Source: Furfurilactobacillus milii (GTDB taxonomy: Bacteria; Bacillota; Bacilli; Lactobacillales; Lactobacillaceae). From it: a stretch of DNA of 64,000 bases. The notes under the pieces were generated by a model. It worked only from the letters and a program-made list of their open reading frames with translations, was not told the origin of the DNA and did not search any database. The stretch covers positions 124,001 to 188,000 of the forward strand of contig NZ_JAIWJF010000003.1 in NCBI RefSeq assembly GCF_021654115.1, written 5' to 3'. Each line of letters starts with the position of its first letter. Positions within the stretch are counted from its first letter, which is position 1. This document shows, in pieces, positions 6,777 to 15,692 of this stretch. The translations under genes were made by a program, and so were the position numbers.

Positions 6777-8282
6777 ATGGGAACAGAGCAAAGTAATCGT
6801 GTTCTGGCTGCGATTGGGGCCGTTAGTGCCATTTTAGCAGCTGGTGGATCATCTGTATTTGCATCACAAATTAAGGCGCAGAAAAGCAACGCAGCGTCAG
6901 GTTATACGCGACACACACATGTGTCACTACAATCGATAGAAACCTTAAATAAGGTTCAGGACGGTGCTGATCGTCAAACTTCTGTCATTTATACGGGACA
7001 TAATGGTGCGCTGGATAACGTTAAGGTTCAAACTATGCAACCAGTTTTGCGAACCGTCAACGTTCAAATGTCGCCACAGCATACATATGCAGTCAAAACA
7101 GGGGACAGTTTATGGTCGATTGCGGCCGCAGAGGATACCACTGTTGATGAACTGATGGCCAATAACCAACTCACTAGTTCTATTATTCATGTTGGTCAGA
7201 AGCTGTCCTTAGAGGAGCCACCAACGCCAAGTAGTGAAGCATCGGCAACGACTGCTTCGGCTGCACCGATTGAGGCTGAAGAGGCTCTTAAGACAGTCAA
7301 CCTTGTTTCTACATTTGATACTAAAGTTGATCAGACAAAAGATGATACGGTCGTGCAAAGTGATTTCAAGTCAACTTCAACCGATAAAATTGCTAATGCT
7401 AGTGCAGACAGTTTGAGTTCAACCGTCGTTACTTCTGCTGCGACATCTACTACTGCAGTTTCAGCCGTGTCTGCAAGTAAAAGTAAAGCCACGACATCTA
7501 TAGCACCTACAAGCCAGCAGACTAAGGCTGTAACGACTAACAATGTCATCTCAACCTTGGCAGCAGACAAAACGGGAACATCTCACGTTAGTTCAACTGC
7601 TACTTCAACACAGACCGCGACGTTGAGTTCCTCAAAAGTGACGACCAGCAGTGCGGCAACGTCCGTTTCCAGTTCGACGACGCAGTTGAAGAGTCAATCT
7701 AATAGTGATGTTTCAAACGTCGTAACATCGAATGCGACAATTAAGCATGCAGATTCTGTTTCTTCACAAGCGGTACCTGCTCCGTCAGTATCTGATCAAG
7801 CATCGACGTTTACTCAAACAAACGAGTCAACTCAGTCAATTACGTCACAAGCTGCTACAACAGCAGTTAGTGCGGCACCAACGCCATCTCAGCCAAATTA
7901 CACGGCTGATCAGTCAACACGGACAAAAGTTGTCCAGACTGCTGTTGATTATCAGAATCAACAAGTACCATATGTTTGGGGCGGTGCGTCGACTCAAGGT
8001 GCTGATTGTTCAGGACTTGTTCAACAGGCTTACGCAGCGGCTGGTGTTTCGTTGCCGCACAATACTGTCGCGCAGGAAGCGTACTTTAACGCTCAACCCG
8101 TTAACGCCGCCCAACCAGGTGATGTTTTGTTCTGGGGGCCGCAGGGTGCAACATATCACAACGCCATTGCAATTGGTGATAGTCAGTATATTGCAGCACC
8201 TGAACCAGGTAAAAACGTTCAAACGTACACGATGGATGGTCAAAACTTTATGCCGAGTTTCTCGGGGAGTTTGCGCCAGTGA
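6777..8282 (+). CDS. Secreted LysM - NlpC/P60 peptidoglycan endopeptidase
   Basis: This 501-residue exported cell-wall hydrolase has an N-terminal signal peptide (hydrophobic VLAAIGAVSAILAAGGS) ending near an AxA-type FAS site. One LysM domain follows (about residues 100-145, HTYAVKTGDSLWSIA to VGQKLSL). Next is a roughly 230-residue Ser/Thr/Ala-rich linker, then a C-terminal NlpC/P60 domain with catalytic Cys about 411 (GADCSGLV) and His about 461 (YHNAIAIG). It is expected to bind peptidoglycan through LysM and cleave stem peptides. The ATG at 6777 has GGGAAG 8 nt upstream; an in-frame GTG at 6768 overlaps that site. The unusually long, structured upstream region suggests complex regulation. 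Confidence 0.92.
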   Translation: MGTEQSNRVLAAIGAVSAILAAGGSSVFASQIKAQKSNAASGYTRHTHVSLQSIETLNKVQDGADRQTSVIYTGHNGALDNVKVQTMQPVLRTVNVQMSPQHTYAVKTGDSLWSIAAAEDTTVDELMANNQLTSSIIHVGQKLSLEEPPTPSSEASATTASAAPIEAEEALKTVNLVSTFDTKVDQTKDDTVVQSDFKSTSTDKIANASADSLSSTVVTSAATSTTAVSAVSASKSKATTSIAPTSQQTKAVTTNNVISTLAADKTGTSHVSSTATSTQTATLSSSKVTTSSAATSVSSSTTQLKSQSNSDVSNVVTSNATIKHADSVSSQAVPAPSVSDQASTFTQTNESTQSITSQAATTAVSAAPTPSQPNYTADQSTRTKVVQTAVDYQNQQVPYVWGGASTQGADCSGLVQQAYAAAGVSLPHNTVAQEAYFNAQPVNAAQPGDVLFWGPQGATYHNAIAIGDSQYIAAPEPGKNVQTYTMDGQNFMPSFSGSLRQ

Positions 8283-8671
8283 GATGTTTGGATAGTTCAA
8301 CGATGATGAAATAGACTGTTTGTAAGTGTTGCTGGTCAACTTGTATGACATTTAATCGATTGTCGAAATATGACAATTTGGAAACAAAATAATTTTGAAG
8401 TCAGTTGAACGTTTTACAAGCATTGATTCCGAATCGTTCCTTTACAGATACAAATCCTTTTAGAGCAAAATATTGTTATATACATTTTAAAACCAAAAAT
8501 CAATTCAAAATGAACACTGAAAAACTTCAAAAATGATGCAAAAAATCCTCGGTCAAAAGTGTTCACAGTTTGGCCGAAAGGTGTTATAGTCACTTATGAA
8601 TTTGAAGGAGCTTTAATTGCTTCCGTCATAATCTGGGTCGTCGACCTATAGTATGAAATGGAGTGTTAAAG
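8283..8671. other. Gene-free stretch before a small gene
   Basis: I see no coding frame here. It has AT-rich sequence with a TTGTC-GAAATAT-GACAA palindrome (about 8355-8371). GGTCAAA and TTTGGCC form an imperfect inverted repeat across the promoter at 8551-8574, and a short GGTCG-T-CGACC palindrome lies around 8637-8647. The hydrolase gene has no clear terminator in this stretch. Confidence 0.5.
8562..8590 (+). promoter_or_regulatory. Predicted promoter of the small coiled-coil gene
   Basis: TTCACA (8562-8567) and TATAGT (8585-8590) are 17 bp apart, about 80 nt before the small gene at 8672. An imperfect inverted repeat GGTCAAA...TTTGGCC brackets the -35. Confidence 0.5.
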
Positions 8672-8854
8672 ATGAGTAACAAGTTAGAGATTCTTGAAGA
8701 ATACCGCGAAGCTACACATGAATTAGCGGAACTTCAAGATGAATCGAGCGCGTCAACACATCGGATGGCATCGCATGATCAGATCGATTCCCTCAGGGGT
8801 AAGTGTGACCAACTGGATGCAATTCTCGAGGCCATGGACGCTGCTGAAGATTAA
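8672..8854 (+). CDS. Small acidic helical protein (60 aa), unknown function
   Basis: This 60-residue, acidic, very polar protein is predicted to be almost entirely alpha-helical. Two heptad-like stretches (LEILEEYREATHELAELQDE and IDSLRGKCDQLDAILEAM) suggest a helical hairpin or coiled coil. The ATG at 8672 has GGAG 8 nt upstream; the GTG nine nt earlier overlaps that site. It is monocistronic, with its own promoter-like hexamers and terminator. I do not recognise the family, and no neighbour points to a role. Confidence 0.7.
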   Translation: MSNKLEILEEYREATHELAELQDESSASTHRMASHDQIDSLRGKCDQLDAILEAMDAAED

Positions 8855-8870
8855 TATGTAATCAAATAAA

Positions 8871-8910
8871 AAGGGTGATCGCCAGATTTTTTGGCGGTCA
8901 TCCTTTTTGT
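8871..8910. terminator. Bidirectional terminator
   Basis: A 14-bp stem AAGGGTGATCGCCA (8871-8884) / TGGCGGTCATCCTT (8892-8905) with a short loop and T run lies between two convergent genes and can serve both. Confidence 0.88.
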
Positions 8911-8925
8911 TGTTTTAATTAGTTT

Positions 8926-9912
8926 TCAGTACTTGCCTGATCGAAGTGCGTCATGGATTGTGTTGGCAATTACGTTACGACCAAGCAATTCGTCCTGCCA
9001 TTCCCGCGGAAGTGACGTCAGGCCACCTCGAACTGCTGCAAGGCCACCGGCGATGCTTGCAATGGTGTCCGTGTCACCGCCAAGATTAATTGCGTTCAGG
9101 ACAAGGTCATGGTAATCGGTAAAGTGGTTGAGTAACCACCAGACACTTTCTGTAGTGTCAACGACATAGCCGCTGGTGTTAAGCTGAGCGGCAGTCAGTT
9201 TGTAAAAAGCAGGATCAAGAAGACGATTGTACTGGGGTAGCTCGCCGGCTAACTCCGTACGGGACTGGACGATTTGCTGCACATCTTGGACTGCTTGAGT
9301 GAGAAACTGACTGGTCCAACCAGTTGATTCAATAAGCCGTGTTAAGAGTGCAGAGTAAAGTAAGCATGCGACTGTTGAACGAGCATGGCGATGTGTTAGT
9401 TCGGCAACTCCGATAATTTGATCAACGAGCTCTGGCCGGTTTACTAATGTTTGACCCTCGTCCAATTGATGAATAGCCCATAGTGCGACTGGTAACATAC
9501 GCATAAGCGCACCATTACCGTTGTTTTTGACATCGGCGCTACCCGCGCCTCTAGGGTCATGTGTTTCACTGTAATGACGTAGTGCTTGACGAGTACCGTT
9601 ACCGACATCAAAAGTTTCATGAGCAGGGGTGAAGTCTGCATCGTTTAACCAGGCCATAAAGTTAATCATGACCGGCTCTAATGGAATAGCGGTGTCAGTT
9701 GCGTTAGCCGCAATTGCGGCTAGGGTAGCAAGTGTCATGCTAGTATCGTCCGACCACGTACCGGGCAATGTTTGATAGGCACCCATAAGCATGTCGTGCA
9801 CCGGATTTTGCTGCAACTTTTCGTAACTTTTGAATTGTGTTGACTGACCAAGGGCGTCGCCGATAGCGATACCGTAAATGCCTGCAGTCAATGCGGCTGA
9901 TGTATGGTTCAT
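8926..9912 (-). CDS. ADP-ribosylglycohydrolase (DraG/ARH) family protein
   Basis: This 328-residue protein of the ADP-ribosylglycohydrolase fold uses a dinuclear magnesium site to remove ADP-ribose or similar groups from targets. Motifs in order are GIAIGDALGQSTQF near the N-terminus, TWSDDTSMTLATLAA (first metal ligands, near residue 65), GNGALMRMLPVAL, and INLGGDTDTIASIAGGLA (second metal site, near residue 275). The ATG at 9912 has GAGGAG upstream; an in-frame ATG 36 nt earlier does not. It is adjacent to a lipid kinase gene on the same strand but 66 nt apart. No ADP-ribosyltransferase or nitrogenase system is visible nearby, so the substrate is unknown. Confidence 0.88.
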   Translation of the reverse strand: MNHTSAALTAGIYGIAIGDALGQSTQFKSYEKLQQNPVHDMLMGAYQTLPGTWSDDTSMTLATLAAIAANATDTAIPLEPVMINFMAWLNDADFTPAHETFDVGNGTRQALRHYSETHDPRGAGSADVKNNGNGALMRMLPVALWAIHQLDEGQTLVNRPELVDQIIGVAELTHRHARSTVACLLYSALLTRLIESTGWTSQFLTQAVQDVQQIVQSRTELAGELPQYNRLLDPAFYKLTAAQLNTSGYVVDTTESVWWLLNHFTDYHDLVLNAINLGGDTDTIASIAGGLAAVRGGLTSLPREWQDELLGRNVIANTIHDALRSGKY

Positions 9913-9978
9913 GTGCAAGACTCCTCTGCGATTAGTAAGACTTTCCACGATGAAATAAATGATAAAAATTTAGCGACA

Positions 9979-10947
9979 TTACTTAGAATGTCGGGTAGGA
10001 GCAAACCAAAAAGGATACTGTTCGACGGAAAGATAAATATCAAAGAAACGATTACCCATTTCTTCCCCGTCAACCTGACCGTATTCCAAGGACGATATTG
10101 TTAGATGTAAATGATCGGCCTGATAATGATGAACGTTTTTAAAATTCAGATGACGTCCAAGGGCCATCATGATAAACAAGAAAATGAATTTTGGTAAAAT
10201 CGTTTTTTCGGCAATAATGAGCGATAACTTTCGATCATGAACGTTTGCGATAGGCAAAATGGGAACGCCACCACCAAAGTAGGGGTGGTTGCTAGTGGTT
10301 ACCAAAAAGCCATTGTCAAAAATATCACGACGGTTACCAACATGAACTGTAACCGGAAAGGCAGTTTGCTGCCCCAGCACTTTGATGAGTTGTCCAATAT
10401 AGGCCAGGCTGCCAAGGTGAAGACGGTTGAGCCAGCTTTTTTTTGTGCTGTGATTGGCGGCACTGACAATTGCTGCATCGAAACCAATGCCAACATTATT
10501 GACAAAGTAGCGTTGCTCTTGTTGGGTCGTTTCATCGTAATGACCGATGTCCAACATTTCCGGTTCAGTAGCTGTTAGAATCTGTTTGAGCGCGTTTGAA
10601 GGGTTTCGGGATACTTGTGCACCTCGGGCAAAATCATTGCCAGAACCGGCAGGAATGTACGCTAATGGCAGAGGAGCTGCCATATCGACCTTTTTTAACC
10701 CATTTAGCGCTTGATTGAGAGTACCATCACCGCCAACGACCAAAACAATATGTGAACCCATAGGGACATTTGCATGATGTTTTGCGTACTGCTCAGCAAG
10801 GAGAATCGCATGCTCAGCATATTTTGTTTCATTCATTTGATATTCAATTCCCAGTTGATCCAGCTGTGGTTGAATCGTTTGCCAAACGTTGTTTGCGTAA
10901 CCGCGGCCAGCGTGACGGTTTAAAATGACGTAAAAGTGACGGGTCAT
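9979..10947 (-). CDS. Diacylglycerol/lipid kinase family protein
   Basis: This 322-residue lipid kinase has a DAGK catalytic domain. Its motifs are NRHAGRG at the N-terminus, the nucleotide-binding VVGGDGTLNQALNGL near residue 80, and the IPAGSGNDFARG loop near 110. A C-terminal beta-rich domain carries NNVGIGFDAAIV. Such enzymes phosphorylate diacylglycerol or other membrane lipids and recycle lipoteichoic acid by-products. The ATG at 10947 has GAGAGGA 6-7 nt upstream; a TTG 15 nt earlier would abut that site. The substrate (DgkB, YegS-like or other) cannot be settled by eye. Confidence 0.88.
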   Translation of the reverse strand: MTRHFYVILNRHAGRGYANNVWQTIQPQLDQLGIEYQMNETKYAEHAILLAEQYAKHHANVPMGSHIVLVVGGDGTLNQALNGLKKVDMAAPLPLAYIPAGSGNDFARGAQVSRNPSNALKQILTATEPEMLDIGHYDETTQQEQRYFVNNVGIGFDAAIVSAANHSTKKSWLNRLHLGSLAYIGQLIKVLGQQTAFPVTVHVGNRRDIFDNGFLVTTSNHPYFGGGVPILPIANVHDRKLSLIIAEKTILPKFIFLFIMMALGRHLNFKNVHHYQADHLHLTISSLEYGQVDGEEMGNRFFDIYLSVEQYPFWFAPTRHSK

Positions 10948-11059
10948 AACAGTTCCTCTCAATACGAAACACTTTCTCTTTATTCAGTATACGAAATGAG
11001 CGACGGATGAGGTGGAACCATTAGTAGTTGTTTAAGGTTTCTTAAAGAACATTGTGCAT

Positions 11060-11090
11060 AAGAAAACCGGTTCCTCTGATGAAGAACCGG
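11060..11090 (-). terminator. Terminator of the rpoY-rnjA operon
   Basis: On the minus strand a 7-bp stem CCGGTTC / GAACCGG (11084-11090 and 11067-11073) is followed by TTTTCTT. It lies 35 nt after the rnjA stop. Confidence 0.8.
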
Positions 11091-11124
11091 CAGCAATCAA
11101 CGATTTTTTGAATTGGGCTAATTA

Positions 11125-12897
11125 TTATTCATTTGTTGCTTGTGTTTCAGCTTTGGCATTAACTTCGCGCCGTGCTGGTGAATTATGATGTGTGGCAGCC
11201 TTTTTATGAGGTGCATTTGTGCTAGTCATAATCAATTCTGGGAGAATCATCGGATGACGTTCAGTCTTCTCATACAGGAAACTTTGCAAGTCATCGATGA
11301 TGGCTGTTCGAATAGAGGCCTCTGTGGCGTTATCATCACGCATTGCGCGACGAATGGTACGGAACACACGACGACGACCTTCATTGATCATGTCACCAGA
11401 TTCACGCATGTAAACAAAACCACGACTGAGAAGGTCAGGACCAGCCTGAATTTCCTTGTTTTTAAGATCAATTGTCGCAACAACGACAACTAATCCTTCT
11501 TCGGACAACATCTGACGGTCATGTAAGACAACGTTGCCAATGTCACCGACACCATTACCATCTACATACACATCACCGGCGTTAAAGTGACCAGCGACCC
11601 GGGCAGAATCAGCAGTTAAAGCCAACACATCACCGTTTTGCAGAATAAACGTGTGATCTTCTGGAACGTCACACAACTGTGCAAGTTGTGTATGAATCTT
11701 CTGCATTCTGTATTCACCATGAATTGGCATAAAGTACTTGGGTTTGATTAACCGAAGCATTAATTCCTGATCAACCTGGCCACCATGTCCTGAAGTATGG
11801 ATGTTATTAACAGCACCATGGATAACTTCAGCACCGGCTTCTTCCAATTCGTTAATGACCCGGTTAACACTAGTTGTGTTACCAGGAATTGGGTTACTGG
11901 AAAAGATAACTGTATCATTTGGTTGAATTGAAATCTGGCGGTGGGTACCGTTAGCAATCCGTGACAGGGCGGCCATTGGTTCACCCTGAGAGCCAGTACA
12001 CAAAATCAGAGTTTCATTCGCTGGAATATTGCGAAGCTCGGAAGCATCAACCAACACGTCGTCTGGAATGTTAAGGTAGCCAAGCTCACGGCCATTAACT
12101 AAGGCCGCTTCCATTGACCGACCAAATACGGCGATTTTTCGATGATGTTCAATGGCAGCTTCGGCAGCTTGTTCAATACGTGAAATGTTTGACGCGAAGG
12201 TGGCGAAAATGATTCGACCGTCAATTTTGTCAAACAACTTGTGGATTGAGTGGCTGACCCAGCGTTCAGACTTAGTAAATTCTGGCCGTTCGGCATTCGT
12301 CGAGTCAGAAAGCAGACACAATACGCCTTCCTCGCCGAGCTTTGCCATTTTTTGCAAATTCGGTGCCGGCGTGTTGATTGGTGTGAGGTCAAACTTAAAA
12401 TCACCAGTTTGAACAATCGTCCCAGAAGGCGTCTTAACTGCGACACCAAGAGTATCAGGAATACTGTGGGTGGTTCTGAAGAACGAAACACTCGTCTTTC
12501 TGAACTTCAGCACAGTGTCCTCATCGATTTCGTGCAGTTCAGTTGTTTCCAGCAAACCATGTTCTTCCAATTTGTTTTTAATGAGTGCCATTGGAAGTGG
12601 ACCTGCATAGATTGGTACATGAATTTGTTGGAGTAAAAATGGAATCCCACCGATGTGGTCTTCGTGTCCGTGGGTGATGACAAGCGCCTTAATTTTGGAT
12701 TCGTTTTGTTTAAGGTAAGAGTAGTCCGGAATCACGTAATCAATTCCCAGCAATTCGTCTTCGGGGAACTTAATACCGGCATCAATCATGATGATTTCAT
12801 CCTGAAACTGGACACCATAAGTGTTTTTCCCAATTTCGCCTAATCCACCAACTGCGTATACTGCGGTTTCGTTATTTTTAATATTGAGTTTTGCCAT
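11125..12897 (-). CDS. rnjA: Ribonuclease J1
   Basis: This 590-residue RNase J1 is a dual 5'-3' exonuclease and endonuclease central to mRNA decay and rRNA maturation. The metallo-beta-lactamase metal motif HGHEDH is complete at residues 76-81. A beta-CASP domain follows ([23 protein letters not shown]), and a C-terminal domain ends in a low-complexity tail ([20 protein letters not shown]). It is slightly longer than the usual roughly 555 residues because of that tail. It is the second gene of an operon 3 nt after rpoY, the standard arrangement in lactic acid bacteria. Its partner RNase J2 is at 35765-37492. Confidence 0.97.
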   Translation of the reverse strand: MAKLNIKNNETAVYAVGGLGEIGKNTYGVQFQDEIIMIDAGIKFPEDELLGIDYVIPDYSYLKQNESKIKALVITHGHEDHIGGIPFLLQQIHVPIYAGPLPMALIKNKLEEHGLLETTELHEIDEDTVLKFRKTSVSFFRTTHSIPDTLGVAVKTPSGTIVQTGDFKFDLTPINTPAPNLQKMAKLGEEGVLCLLSDSTNAERPEFTKSERWVSHSIHKLFDKIDGRIIFATFASNISRIEQAAEAAIEHHRKIAVFGRSMEAALVNGRELGYLNIPDDVLVDASELRNIPANETLILCTGSQGEPMAALSRIANGTHRQISIQPNDTVIFSSNPIPGNTTSVNRVINELEEAGAEVIHGAVNNIHTSGHGGQVDQELMLRLIKPKYFMPIHGEYRMQKIHTQLAQLCDVPEDHTFILQNGDVLALTADSARVAGHFNAGDVYVDGNGVGDIGNVVLHDRQMLSEEGLVVVVATIDLKNKEIQAGPDLLSRGFVYMRESGDMINEGRRRVFRTIRRAMRDDNATEASIRTAIIDDLQSFLYEKTERHPMILPELIMTSTNAPHKKAATHHNSPARREVNAKAETQATNE

Positions 12898-12900
12898 AAG

Positions 12901-13113
12901 CTAAAACTCCGTTAACTTGTAGTTGGCGCCTTTTTGCTCATATTCCAAAGCGTTGCCTTCAAGTGGTTCTAAATATTCAACATTGTACTCAGTGTTAGCT
13001 TCAACGGTGCTCATTGCTTCGGCCTCATTGTCGGCCTCAATGTATAATGAGTGAGTGTCTTCCCGTCTAGGGTTACGAACTTTTGATTCTTGATAATAAA
13101 CTTTGAAAATCAT
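12901..13113 (-). CDS. rpoY: RNA polymerase epsilon subunit (RpoY, DUF1447)
   Basis: This 70-residue protein matches the small Firmicutes RNA polymerase-associated epsilon subunit. It shows the N-terminal MIFKVYYQESKVRNPRRE and the helix-rich SLYIEADNEAEA segment, followed by YNVEYLEPLEGNALEYE. It binds core RNA polymerase in the cytoplasm. The gene is directly upstream of rnjA with a 3-nt gap, as is usual, and AGGAG lies before the ATG. Length and order agree with the family, so the call is firm. Confidence 0.95.
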   Translation of the reverse strand: MIFKVYYQESKVRNPRREDTHSLYIEADNEAEAMSTVEANTEYNVEYLEPLEGNALEYEQKGANYKLTEF

Positions 13114-13200
13114 GTGTAAAAATCTCCTATATATAATGAATTTTTATTGTATGAAAAACAGAACCGTCACACCTAAGCGAGGCGGTTAACAAACGAAAAA

Positions 13201-13338
13201 TTAAGGTGTTTTCTCCCGAACAGCGGTTGCGCGAACACAACATTTGAGTTCAATATTACCATAGCCGGCGGTCGATGTACACTCACACGACGCACTGACA
13301 GTGTATTCAGGCCCATTTACAAAGTTACTTGCTAGCAT
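13201..13338 (-). CDS. Possible 45-aa cysteine-rich peptide
   Basis: An open frame in the rpoY upstream region encodes 45 residues, starting MLASNFVNGP and ending RATAVREKTP. It has four cysteines as C-x-C at 18/20 and C-C at 33/34. The pattern looks protein-like: Gly, Tyr and charged residues are well mixed and there is no low-complexity bias. No good Shine-Dalgarno sequence precedes the ATG and no promoter is obvious, so translation is doubtful. A palindrome around 13375-13396 (CGTCAG...CTGACG) lies upstream. It could be a real zinc-binding peptide, a fragment, or chance. Confidence 0.3.
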   Translation of the reverse strand: MLASNFVNGPEYTVSASCECTSTAGYGNIELKCCVRATAVREKTP

Positions 13339-13438
13339 AATGAATCATTTTCAGAAAACATCGATTGTTTTGCCGTCAGCTAGCGGCTACTGACGAGAAG
13401 ATATGGTAAAATTGGGTGTAGAAATGGAGGGGTTCTGA

Positions 13439-13966
13439 ATGAAACTGGCACTAATCATTATTATAGGAATTATCCTCGCATATTTAATTTATCATTATAT
13501 TCATCGCTTGATTATTCGCCGGGCGACAAGCATTGTTCGTAACGATGCTCAGGCGACGACAGAAAGCGCCATGAAGAGTGCGTTGAATCAGTTGGCTGAC
13601 GAACACACCTTGAGTCAAAGCCAAAATCATTTTACGGCGTCGGATACTGTGGCTGACGTGTGGGGTCGCGGCGTAATGGCCTTTGAGTTCAGCATCACTG
13701 CCGACAATTTGCAAGCGGATCAACTGCCAACTTTAAGGCGCCCATTAAACAATGCGCTGGGCGAGTATGCAGTTAAAAATCATATCAAACGGTTATCAAC
13801 GAGTCACCCCACATTTGTTGTGACTGATTTGTGGTTATTTGAGGGGCAATTGCACATTGATGTTGCCTATTTAATGAATGAATCTACCATTGAATATGTT
13901 CAGGATCTTAAACGACTTAACCCTTCAGAAAAAATGCCAGCCTCCAACGCTGAAGAAAACCACTAG
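13439..13966 (+). CDS. Membrane-anchored hypothetical protein
   Basis: This 175-residue protein has a single N-terminal hydrophobic helix (LALIIIIGIILAYLIYHYIHRLII) followed by basic residues and a soluble domain of mixed alpha/beta character. No cysteine or lipobox is seen, so it is probably an N-terminally anchored protein; the following HRLIIRR suggests the soluble part is cytoplasmic. GGAGG lies 8 nt before the ATG. It is monocistronic, between the divergent rpoY upstream region and a strong terminator. I do not recognise the family. Confidence 0.75.
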   Translation: MKLALIIIIGIILAYLIYHYIHRLIIRRATSIVRNDAQATTESAMKSALNQLADEHTLSQSQNHFTASDTVADVWGRGVMAFEFSITADNLQADQLPTLRRPLNNALGEYAVKNHIKRLSTSHPTFVVTDLWLFEGQLHIDVAYLMNESTIEYVQDLKRLNPSEKMPASNAEENH

Positions 13967-13996
13967 GGAGTCGGCTTTACATGTATCGTTAAAAAC

Positions 13997-14041
13997 AAAA
14001 CCGCTTTGAACTAGCATGGCTGCTAATTCAAAGCGGTTTTT
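13997..14041. terminator. Bidirectional terminator
   Basis: A perfect 14-bp stem AAAACCGCTTTGAA / TTCAAAGCGGTTTT with T run lies between the convergent anchored-protein gene and the MarR regulator gene. Confidence 0.93.
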
Positions 14042-14053
14042 GTTGACTCAAAT

Positions 14054-14503
14054 TTAATTATGATGTGCCGAGTTTTCACTCAGGTTGTCGTCAATTGTAT
14101 TCAACATGGCCGACAAAGAGGTTAGTTCTGTATTGCTGAGGCCTGCAAAGGTCAAGTCATTAACACGCTGTAACTGATCATTTATTTTGTCGATCAAATG
14201 GGCACCGTCATCGGTGAGCAAAACGCGCCATGCCCGTCGATCCGTATCCGTTTTGACTTTGCGTACAAAGCCTAAGTTGATCAATTGGTCCAACCGTCGC
14301 GTAACGTTGCTTGGGCTGAGATAAATCCGTCGATATAACTGATCCTGTGTTAAACCGGTTTTGGCATCAATCTTTAAAAGGAGATAATAATTGCTTGCCG
14401 AGAGATTAAGCGGCCGTAATTGATCGTCGAGCAACGCTGTTAGTTTTCTTGAGGCGGTGTTTAACTGGGCAATAAGATCATCGTTTAATGGTGAAAATGC
14501 CAT
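14054..14503 (-). CDS. MarR family transcriptional regulator
   Basis: This 149-residue MarR-type winged-helix regulator shows the helix-turn-helix region LTQDQLYRRIYLSPSNVTRRLDQLINLGFVRK (about 54-85), followed by the wing TDTDRRAWRVLLTDDGAHLI. This is the typical D-x-R-x-x-x-V-x-LT wing. N- and C-terminal helices would form the dimer interface. It is 20 nt downstream of def on the same strand, with its own GGAGG site. The operon with peptide deformylase is notable but gives no clear ligand. Targets are unknown; it has no adjacent efflux pump. Confidence 0.9.
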   Translation of the reverse strand: MAFSPLNDDLIAQLNTASRKLTALLDDQLRPLNLSASNYYLLLKIDAKTGLTQDQLYRRIYLSPSNVTRRLDQLINLGFVRKVKTDTDRRAWRVLLTDDGAHLIDKINDQLQRVNDLTFAGLSNTELTSLSAMLNTIDDNLSENSAHHN

Positions 14504-14523
14504 GATTGCTTACCTCCAGGTAT

Positions 14524-15135
14524 TTAACCAATCAACAGGGTGTTTTCTTCGGCCGCAAATGGTTGTTCCTTATTAATATGGTCATAAAATAGCACACCGT
14601 GCAGATGATCAATTTCATGCTGACAAACAATGGCGGGATAATTTTTCAACCGAACTTTGTGGTCGTTACCGTCAACATCTTGATAACGTAAAGTAATGCG
14701 ATCAGCGCGCGGCACATAACCAGGTTTATCTTCATCAACCGATAGGCAACCTTCACCTTCGGACAGTGCGCCAAGCTGAACAGATTGGCTAACGATGACG
14801 GGATTAATAATTACATCCTTAAAGACCGGGTTGTCTTGAGCTTCCTGGGCAGCCTTTAAGACATCATCATGATTATCTGGATCATCTGGTTCTACAGGCG
14901 AGGGTACCAGAACGGCTGCCATTTGAATGGAAACATCCACTTGCGGGGCGGCTAGACCGACTCCCGCTCTGAGACCGTACTTTTCAGCAAGGTCCGGATT
15001 TTGACTAACTTCCAGATATTCCATCATGTCCTTTGCGAGTTGTTGGTGTTCCTGACTAAGTGGAAAGGTGACCTTGTCAGCGTACTTGCGTAAGGTAGGG
15101 TTACCATCCCGAATAATGTTGTCCATTAATATCAC
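14524..15135 (-). CDS. def: Peptide deformylase
   Basis: This 203-residue type-2 peptide deformylase removes the formyl group from nascent N-terminal methionine at the ribosome. All three motifs are present: GVGLAAPQ, EGCLSV and the metal-binding HEIDH. An insertion between the first two (the VEPDDPDNHDDVLKAA region) is typical of the Gram-positive type 2 enzyme. The GTG at 15135 was chosen because AGGAGG sits 8 nt upstream and the resulting N-terminus MILMDNIIRDGNPTLR aligns with family members. The longer frame to 15178 runs through the ribosome binding site. MarR follows in the same operon. Confidence 0.95.
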   Translation of the reverse strand: MILMDNIIRDGNPTLRKYADKVTFPLSQEHQQLAKDMMEYLEVSQNPDLAEKYGLRAGVGLAAPQVDVSIQMAAVLVPSPVEPDDPDNHDDVLKAAQEAQDNPVFKDVIINPVIVSQSVQLGALSEGEGCLSVDEDKPGYVPRADRITLRYQDVDGNDHKVRLKNYPAIVCQHEIDHLHGVLFYDHINKEQPFAAEENTLLIG

Positions 15136-15563
15136 GTGCTGTTCCTCCTCATATACTACTAACAAATAGTGTACCATATGCTAGAAATTTCGGAATGGCT
15201 AAGCGTGAAGACAAATCAAAACAGAAGTCAAGCAATGGGTGCAAAACGCTGATGATTCAGCCTTTGAAAGCGGACATGTCCGTTAAGTAAGCTAACAACG
15301 CTTCGTGAAAACTAACGCAAAGAAAACTTATTTTAATGTTATTAAATTTGTTTTCAAAGTATAAAAATATTGGCATGTGAAACGTGAAAGAAGTATGAAA
15401 ACGTGATTGCACATTTAATACGCGGGGGAAAAGTTCATGTAACAGCGTTTTATGTTCGATTGGTTGGTTGCTATACAAAAAGCCCCTAAAATGTTCAGAA
15501 ACTTCACAAGTAAATGGGTTGTGCCAAGGGCTATTGTGAGCTTTTTAACAATTATGAAACCCC

Positions 15564-15593
15564 TTGCAAACGATTTCTATATAGCGTTACAAT
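15564..15593 (+). promoter_or_regulatory. Predicted pdhABCD promoter
   Basis: TTGCAA (15564-15569) and TACAAT (15588-15593) are 18 bp apart, 99 nt before the pdhA start. A cre-like site begins 14 nt downstream of the -10. Confidence 0.6.
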
Positions 15594-15606
15594 TGTCCGT
15601 GAAAGA

Positions 15607-15620
15607 TGAAAGCGCATACA
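15607..15620 (+). promoter_or_regulatory. Candidate catabolite-responsive element (cre) for CcpA
   Basis: TGAAAGCGCATACA matches the degenerate cre consensus TGWAARCGYTWNCW at all but one position. It would lie at about +8 to +21 of the predicted pdh transcript, a position where CcpA usually represses. Binding is inferred. Confidence 0.5.
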
Positions 15621-15692
15621 TTTGCTTGTTGCAAGTCTTAGACAGTGAGCGGATGGAAGCTGTCATCAGAAAAAGAAAGGAATGTGTGCATT

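Larger units (their letters stand above)
15136..15692. other. Regulatory region between def and pdhA
   Basis: I support no gene in these 557 bp. It holds the def ribosome binding site and presumably a minus-strand promoter near the left edge. A perfect 12-bp palindrome CGGACATGTCCG lies at 15271-15282, then AT-rich sequence, then the pdhA promoter and cre-like site. The large size suggests extensive regulation of the pyruvate dehydrogenase operon. Confidence 0.6.
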
